Assembly: GCA_913053815.1 (NCBI GenBank)
Contig: CAJXGK010000044.1
Span: forward strand, 1-10,392
DNA: 10,392 bases
Reading direction: 5' to 3'
DNA from: an uncultured Rhodanobacteraceae bacterium
Lineage (GTDB): Bacteria; Pseudomonadota; Gammaproteobacteria; Xanthomonadales; Rhodanobacteraceae
This document shows positions 6,271 through 10,392 of this stretch, piece by piece. Under the pieces are notes generated by a model. The model did not search any database. It worked only from the letters and a program-made list of their open reading frames with translations, and had not been told where the DNA came from. Both the position numbers and the translations under genes were made by a program. The number at the start of each line of letters is the position of its first letter. The first letter of the stretch is position 1.

Positions 6271-6747
6271 ATGATGTCTACCGCTGAATTACCTCCCGCT
6301 GTTGAAGCCAACTTGGGTTCGTTGTTGGGTCGGGTGCGTTCACGCCTGGTTGGCGAACTTGAGCGTGAACTCGAGCAGGCCGGTTTTGCCCTGTGCCATA
6401 CGCAATATCTAGTGCTCAAGCATCTGGCCCGGGACGGAGCCTCTTCCCCCTGCCAGTTGGCCGCAGACCTCGGCTACGACCCCGGGGCGATGACCCGGAT
6501 GCTCGATGGGCTCGAACACAAGGGCTATATTCGCCGTCAACCCAGCACTAAGGATCGACGTTCCATACGCATTGTGCCCACTGAAGCTGGGAAAGCCCTG
6601 TGGACACAAATGCACCGCTGCGGAGAAAAGGTACTGGCCCGAGCTTTTGTACACCTTACGCCCGCCGAGCAGAATACCCTGAAAACGCTACTGGTGCGGA
6701 TCGCCGGGGCTTTGGATGATCCAGCGAAGCGCTGCTGCCAGAAATGA
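6271..6747 (+). CDS. MarR-family transcriptional regulator
   Basis: The 158-residue protein is a typical MarR winged-helix dimer. Its dimerisation helices lie at the two ends (about 8-38 and 108-150). The winged helix at about 45-102 has the recognition helix YDPGAMTRMLDGLEHKG (69-85) and the wing with the family DRR motif (RRQPSTKDRRSIRIVPT, 88-104). Members usually repress their own promoter and a neighbouring efflux, stress or envelope gene and release DNA on binding phenolic ligands or on oxidation. The second ATG, at 6274, has better spacing to TGGA at 6265-6268, so the true start may be one codon later. Five cysteines (42, 61, 118, 155, 156) are notable for so small a protein, so thiol sensing is possible. 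No efflux gene adjoins; the only divergent neighbour is the PagL-like gene. Confidence 0.92.
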   Translation: MMSTAELPPAVEANLGSLLGRVRSRLVGELERELEQAGFALCHTQYLVLKHLARDGASSPCQLAADLGYDPGAMTRMLDGLEHKGYIRRQPSTKDRRSIRIVPTEAGKALWTQMHRCGEKVLARAFVHLTPAEQNTLKTLLVRIAGALDDPAKRCCQK

Positions 6748-6790
6748 CACCCTGTACCGTGAACCACGGCGTGGGCAAGCACGTTGCTGT

Positions 6791-6958
6791 CTAGGAGCCG
6801 GCCGGACTTGGGAAGAATCGACTACGGCAATGGAAAATTGGTCCATCTTTTCGCTCTTCATCGTTGAATAGAACTCCTATTCGCCTCAAAAGATCAAAAA
6901 ACCGGCCTCAATTTTTCATCGGCCTCGCTACGACTCCCTAAGCCCGACAGGTTCCTAG
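6791..6958. mobile_element. MITE-like 168-bp inverted-repeat element, copy 2
   Basis: Same length as, and gap-free alignment with, the element at 2783-2950. This copy has exact CTAG at both outer edges (6791-6794 and 6955-6958). Its left tip reads CTAGGAGCCGGCCGGACTTG and its right tip, read inwards, CTAGGAACCTGTCGGGCTTA; 19 of the first 25 terminal bases agree. Farther in, the arms share further matches such as GGAAAATTG against GAAAAATTG. It lies between the 3' ends of the MarR gene and the permease gene, again a convergent gap. No coding content is seen. Confidence 0.75.
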
Positions 6959-7414
6959 CTCATCATTCCATAAGAGACTTCCCGTCAACAGCACCCCGCA
7001 TGGTGCTCGGTGATATAACGGTGGTCAGACGGCCTTTCCATAAACGGTCTTGTTGAGCCCGCTGAAGCTAGCTCGAACCGGGGTATAAACCGCACCCGGA
7101 GACCTCTTTTCCGCGTCGGCATCGTCCCGCGGAGGTGGAAATCCACTCGGCCCGGATTATGTTGGAGACGCGAATGGATGGTGTCGCTAGAGTGTGGATC
7201 CTGGATCTGCGCCCGGGATGGTAAGCCTTTTTCTGGTGACACGGTTCTGCGGCATGACTCGTCTGCGGGCACTCTGCGTTCAGGATGATGCTTGTTGCCC
7301 TCAGCACTACCCAACGGGTAGGTCTTTGACACGGGCCTCACAGTAAAGGATTCATTCGAATGCGGAACGATTAAAAGGCGCATGGTTATTGCTGGCCGTC
7401 TTTGTAGAATCACT
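6959..7414. other. Unexplained intergenic stretch
   Basis: About 450 bases between the element at 6791-6958 and the permease stop. I find no recognisable gene or RNA. A minus-strand open frame of 156 codons spans 7455-6985, but it overlaps the permease 3' end out of frame and its translation resembles no family I know. Small structures present are AGCACC/GGTGCT (6990-6995 and 7002-7007, 6-base loop), CTACCC/GGGTAG (7307-7312 and 7316-7321, 3-base loop), and the palindrome CATTCGAATG (7353-7362). None has a proper T-tract. The stretch may be decayed coding or mobile-element sequence. Confidence 0.4.
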
Positions 7415-8731
7415 TCACGAAGCAGAAGCTCGGCCCATATGTATGGAACGCCCACTGAGACGGCGGTAAATGAGTTCGGTAAGTAAGGCTAGCATGATCA
7501 TGCCACCGAGAATGAGCAGTTGCCAGCGGGTCTGGGGGTCGCTTAGAACCTGTATGCACAAGGCGGTGAAGGCGAGTATGCAGGCGATCAGTCCGGTGGC
7601 GGCCAGGCTGCGTTGAGCTCCGGTTTCCCGAGCCAGTTTGAGGTTGGCGAGATTGACCGCAGCAAACACCAGTAGAAAACCGGCGCTACCGATGGTGGCG
7701 ATAGCCGCGAGCGGGATCAGGTTGACCATCAGTAGCGCCAAGGCCACGAAGACGATCATCCCCTCCAGAGGCTGATTGCGGATATTTTTTTCGAAGGATT
7801 CGGGTAACTCGCCGTATTTGGCGATCAGGTATGTCAGCCGCCCGGAGCCGTACAGCGTAGCGTTAATCGCCGAGGCCGTGGCGGTGAGTGCGGCAATGAT
7901 GATGGCGATACGACCGATGGATCCGGCCATGAGTTGTGCCGAGAGGGATAGCACCGAGTCGCGGTGCAGGGCGATGTTGGCAAAACTTGCATGCAGCAAA
8001 ACCACGCTGACGATCGCTATATAGAACAGCAGCACGATAGCCGTACCGCCAAGATAGGCAATGCGCAAGGACCGTTGCGGGTCGATGGCTTGTGGTACGG
8101 CGTTGGCGATGAGTTCGAAACCTTCATAGTTCAGAAAGATCACCATGGCACCGGCGAACAACGGTAGCGGGGCCACCCATTGCTGAGGGGCCAATCGGGT
8201 CCAGTCGCCCGGCAGCAGAAACCCGACGCCAATGAAAGCCGTGAGTAGCAACATCTTGACCACATTGAAGCTGTTTTCACTGCGAATCACAATATGCGGT
8301 CCGACCAGGTTCAAAACTCCGAGCAGAATCAGGACTCCACTGGCCAGTCCATACAGGGCCGTATGACCACCACCGGTCAGTTCGGCCCCATAGCTGCCAA
8401 AAGCGTAGGCGTAGATCGCCAGCAGGATGATGTAACTCAGGCACAGCAAAATACTCAGTGCTCCGGTCAACACCCCGGGCCCGAAGGCCCGGTTGAGAAA
8501 CTCCACCGTGCCACCGACGCTGGGGTAGCGCAGGCTGAGCTTGAGGTAAGAGTAGGCGGTGAGCAGGGCGACGAGACCGGCGATGGCAAAGGCAATCGGT
8601 GCGGCGCCATGGGTCAGTTCGATAGTCAGGCCGGTGACGGCAAAAATGCCGCCGCCGACCATGCCGCCGATACCGATGGAAAGCAGGGCACCGGTACCCA
8701 AGGTGGCTTTAGGGCGCACCGTTTCAGCCAT
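7415..8731 (-). CDS. APC-family amino acid permease, probable glutamate/GABA exchanger
   Basis: The 438-residue protein is almost wholly hydrophobic with about 12 membrane segments, the first at roughly 11-35. That segment contains GIGGMVGGGIFAVTG, the broken-helix G-x-G-I-F substrate-binding motif of the APC superfamily. Its ATG lies inside the end of gadB (8-base overlap), so the two are co-transcribed and probably coupled; no good ribosome site is seen. From this context it probably exchanges external glutamate for internal GABA across the inner membrane. It is not a close GadC: it is shorter than the 511-residue E. coli protein, lacks the GadC-type N-terminus, and ends soon after the last membrane segment (ELIYRRLSGRSIHMGRASAS), leaving no room for the GadC C-terminal plug. 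The substrate is inferred from the neighbour only; another amino acid is possible. Confidence 0.85.
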   Translation of the reverse strand: MAETVRPKATLGTGALLSIGIGGMVGGGIFAVTGLTIELTHGAAPIAFAIAGLVALLTAYSYLKLSLRYPSVGGTVEFLNRAFGPGVLTGALSILLCLSYIILLAIYAYAFGSYGAELTGGGHTALYGLASGVLILLGVLNLVGPHIVIRSENSFNVVKMLLLTAFIGVGFLLPGDWTRLAPQQWVAPLPLFAGAMVIFLNYEGFELIANAVPQAIDPQRSLRIAYLGGTAIVLLFYIAIVSVVLLHASFANIALHRDSVLSLSAQLMAGSIGRIAIIIAALTATASAINATLYGSGRLTYLIAKYGELPESFEKNIRNQPLEGMIVFVALALLMVNLIPLAAIATIGSAGFLLVFAAVNLANLKLARETGAQRSLAATGLIACILAFTALCIQVLSDPQTRWQLLILGGMIMLALLTELIYRRLSGRSIHMGRASAS

Positions 8732-10097
8732 GGTGGAAGTGCCCGTCGAGCTGTTTGGGCTGGGCCGGTGGTGAGTCTTCGAGTTCCTTGATGACCTTGC
8801 CGAGATCGGTCAGGAGCAGTTCGGACATGTCACGGGAAAAGCCCTCGCGAACGACGATGCGCAATACCGTAACGTGCTCCGCTGCAGCGGGCATGGTGTA
8901 GGCCGGTACCTGCCAGCCGCGTACCCGCAGGCGCTCGGAAACGTCGTATACCGAGTAGCGCGAGGCATCCTTGAGGCGAAAGGCAAACACCGGAATCGTG
9001 CTGCCATCACTGAGCAGCTCAAAGGGTCCGAGTTGGACGATGGCGGTGGCGAGTTCCATGGCGATATCACGCAAAGTCTGCATGATGCGGGTGTAGCCGC
9101 TGCGGCCCAGACGCAGAAAGTTGTAATACTGACCCACGATCTGATTGCCGGGACGGGAGAAATTGAGAGTAAAGGTGGGCATGTCGCCACCCAGGTAATT
9201 GACATGGAATACCAGGTCTTCGGGCAGGTGTTGTCGATCGCGCCATATGGCCCAGCCAACGCCGGGATAGACCAAGCCGTACTTGTGACCGGAGGCATTG
9301 ATGGAAACTACGTTGGGTAGGCGAAAATCCCAGCGTAGATCCGGGTGAATAAAAGGGGCGACGAAGCCACCGCTGGCCGCGTCGATGTGCAAGGGTACGG
9401 CCAGGTCATGGTGCTGGTTATGCGCGACCACCGCATCGTGGATGGCTTCGATGGGTTCAAATTCGCCGGTAAAGGTGGTACCGAGGATAGCGACCACGCC
9501 AATGGTGTTCTCGTCGATGCGCTGGATGACCTCCTCGGGGGTGATGACGTAACGACCTTCATCGATGGGGATGTAACGCGGTTCAACCTCCCAGTAACGG
9601 CAGAATTTTTCCCACACCACCTGAACGTTGGTACCGAGGATCAGGTTGGGTTTTGTGGCCGCTTTGCCGGCCGCTGCACGGCGGGCTTTCCAGCGCCATT
9701 TCAAGGCCATGCCGGCGAGCATCACCGCTTCGCTGGAGCCGATGGCCGACACGCCCACCGCCTCACCGTCCTCGGGCGCGTTGAACAGGCGGGCGATCAT
9801 ATTTATACAGCGGGTCTCGATCTCTGCGGTCTGCGGGTATTCATCCTTGTCGATCATATTCTTGTCGAAGGTCTCGGCCATCAGTTGCTCGGCTTCGGGT
9901 TCCATCCAGGTGGTGACAAAGGTGGCTAAGTTCAGGCGGGCGTTACCGTCGAGCATGAGCTCGTCGTGGATCATCTGATAGGCCGTACGGGGCGGCATTT
10001 CGGTATCCGGCAAGCGGTATTTCGGCACCGGTTCAGACATGGCGCGGGAGCCGAAAGTGGGGGCGAGTTCAGCGTGAGGTTGCAGTTTCTTGACCAT
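8724..10097 (-). CDS. gadB: Glutamate decarboxylase
   Basis: This PLP enzyme converts glutamate to GABA and CO2, using up a cytoplasmic proton. The 457-residue protein is close to the E. coli GadA/GadB length and pattern: DELMLDGNARLNLATF at 45-60, NKxIDKDEYPQ around 80-89, IGSSEAVMLAGMALKWRWKAR at 119-139, HIDAASGGF at 237-245 with the PLP-pairing Asp239, and INASGHKYG at 266-274 with PLP lysine Lys272. NFSRPGNQIVGQYYNFLRLG (312-331) and RLRVRGWQVPAYT (389-401) are also typical. The C-terminus HFHHG is histidine-rich; in E. coli GadB a C-terminal histidine (His465) takes part in closing the active site at neutral pH. A GGAGTGA ribosome site (10107-10101) precedes the ATG. It is the first gene of a pair with the permease. 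Acid resistance or a GABA shunt role is inferred. Confidence 0.96.
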   Translation of the reverse strand: MVKKLQPHAELAPTFGSRAMSEPVPKYRLPDTEMPPRTAYQMIHDELMLDGNARLNLATFVTTWMEPEAEQLMAETFDKNMIDKDEYPQTAEIETRCINMIARLFNAPEDGEAVGVSAIGSSEAVMLAGMALKWRWKARRAAAGKAATKPNLILGTNVQVVWEKFCRYWEVEPRYIPIDEGRYVITPEEVIQRIDENTIGVVAILGTTFTGEFEPIEAIHDAVVAHNQHHDLAVPLHIDAASGGFVAPFIHPDLRWDFRLPNVVSINASGHKYGLVYPGVGWAIWRDRQHLPEDLVFHVNYLGGDMPTFTLNFSRPGNQIVGQYYNFLRLGRSGYTRIMQTLRDIAMELATAIVQLGPFELLSDGSTIPVFAFRLKDASRYSVYDVSERLRVRGWQVPAYTMPAAAEHVTVLRIVVREGFSRDMSELLLTDLGKVIKELEDSPPAQPKQLDGHFHHG

Positions 10098-10293
10098 GGT
10101 TCACTCCGTGATGATGGAACGGGGCTGCAAACCGGGCGGATCAACACCGGGTACGGTCTGGGAAGCGGAGTGGTCAGTTATTACCGGTTCGCTTCACGCT
10201 TTTCTTCGAGGTGATCTTCCGTACCGCTGTTCTGCGCAGTCTGAGCTATTGATGGAAACACTGCTAAGAATACTTCACCATCCTTTCTAGCGG

Positions 10294-10323
10294 GTTTTAC
10301 CTTGATTACCGGGAACCTCTCAA
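10294..10323 (-). promoter_or_regulatory. Possible gadB promoter in a 295-base upstream region
   Basis: On the minus strand TTGAGA (10323-10318, 5 of 6 for -35) is followed after 18 bases by TAAAAC (10299-10294, 4 of 6 for -10). Transcription from here would give a gadB leader of about 190 bases. The stretch 10098-10392 otherwise has only a poor 66-codon minus-strand frame (10381-10181, TTG start) with no recognised similarity, and a small CTATC/GATAG repeat at the window edge. I see no known riboswitch in it. Confidence 0.25.
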
Positions 10324-10392
10324 AACCGTCATGAGCGGGCCGAGTGCCAGGCCTCGCAGAGTGAACACCGAGATCTATCAAGTCGATAGGCG

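Noticed and set aside
6991..7321. tRNA, small RNA or CRISPR in the second convergent gap
   Set aside because: Hairpins and a GGTTCGA-like word on the minus strand occur, but no cloverleaf, no repeat-spacer pattern and no terminator with a proper T-run could be built.
6985..7455. Minus-strand open frame of 156 codons
   Set aside because: It overlaps the permease 3' end out of frame, its composition is unlike a folded protein (many R, H, P and S) and I recognise no family. Kept only as an unexplained stretch.
7415..8731. Calling the permease gadC
   Set aside because: The position after gadB invites it, but length, N-terminus and the missing C-terminal plug do not fit GadC.
10181..10381. Minus-strand 66-codon frame upstream of gadB
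   Set aside because: It needs a TTG start, has no ribosome site I can see, resembles no known protein, and a candidate gadB promoter lies inside it.

Overview
The window looks like a chromosomal segment of a moderately GC-rich gammaproteobacterium. The evidence is the ribH-nusB-thiL-pgpA gene string, an NtrB/NtrC pair, an AmgK-type sugar kinase, and a PagL-type outer-membrane lipid A deacylase, which implies a Gram-negative envelope. I cannot name the genus. No phage, plasmid, CRISPR, rRNA or tRNA features are visible.

Layout: (1) 1-120, minus strand, the first 40 codons of amgK. (2) 256-2655, plus strand, ribH-nusB-thiL-pgpA, an operon with a 4-base overlap at ribH/nusB, an 11-base gap at nusB/thiL and a 4-base overlap at thiL/pgpA. 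A folded leader with a terminator-like hairpin precedes ribH. (3) 2656-3063, a convergent gap holding the first copy of a 168-bp non-coding inverted-repeat element. (4) 3064-5450, minus strand, ntrB-ntrC sharing one base, with a 17-bp NtrC-like box directly against the ntrB start codon. (5) 5595-6134, minus strand, a PagL-like lipid A 3-O-deacylase, divergent from a MarR-family regulator at 6271-6747 that has a perfect 12-bp palindrome just before it. (6) 6748-7414, a second convergent gap with the second copy of the 168-bp element and about 450 bp I cannot explain. (7) 7415-10097, minus strand, a glutamate decarboxylase followed with an 8-base overlap by an APC-family permease. (8) 10098-10392, the region upstream of gadB.

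How the genes work together: the first operon combines late riboflavin synthesis (RibH), transcription antitermination (NusB), thiamine diphosphate formation (ThiL) and phosphatidylglycerol synthesis (PgpA). NtrBC would sense nitrogen status through PII and drive sigma-54 promoters. The decarboxylase and permease together probably import glutamate, decarboxylate it with proton consumption, and export GABA. The MarR regulator may control itself and possibly the neighbouring deacylase.

The most interesting non-coding signal is the pair of 168-bp elements. They align without gaps, have CTAG-flanked inverted termini, contain no gene, and each sits between the 3' ends of two convergent genes. They look like a MITE-type family that may also serve as bidirectional terminators. 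No clearly new multi-gene system is evident.
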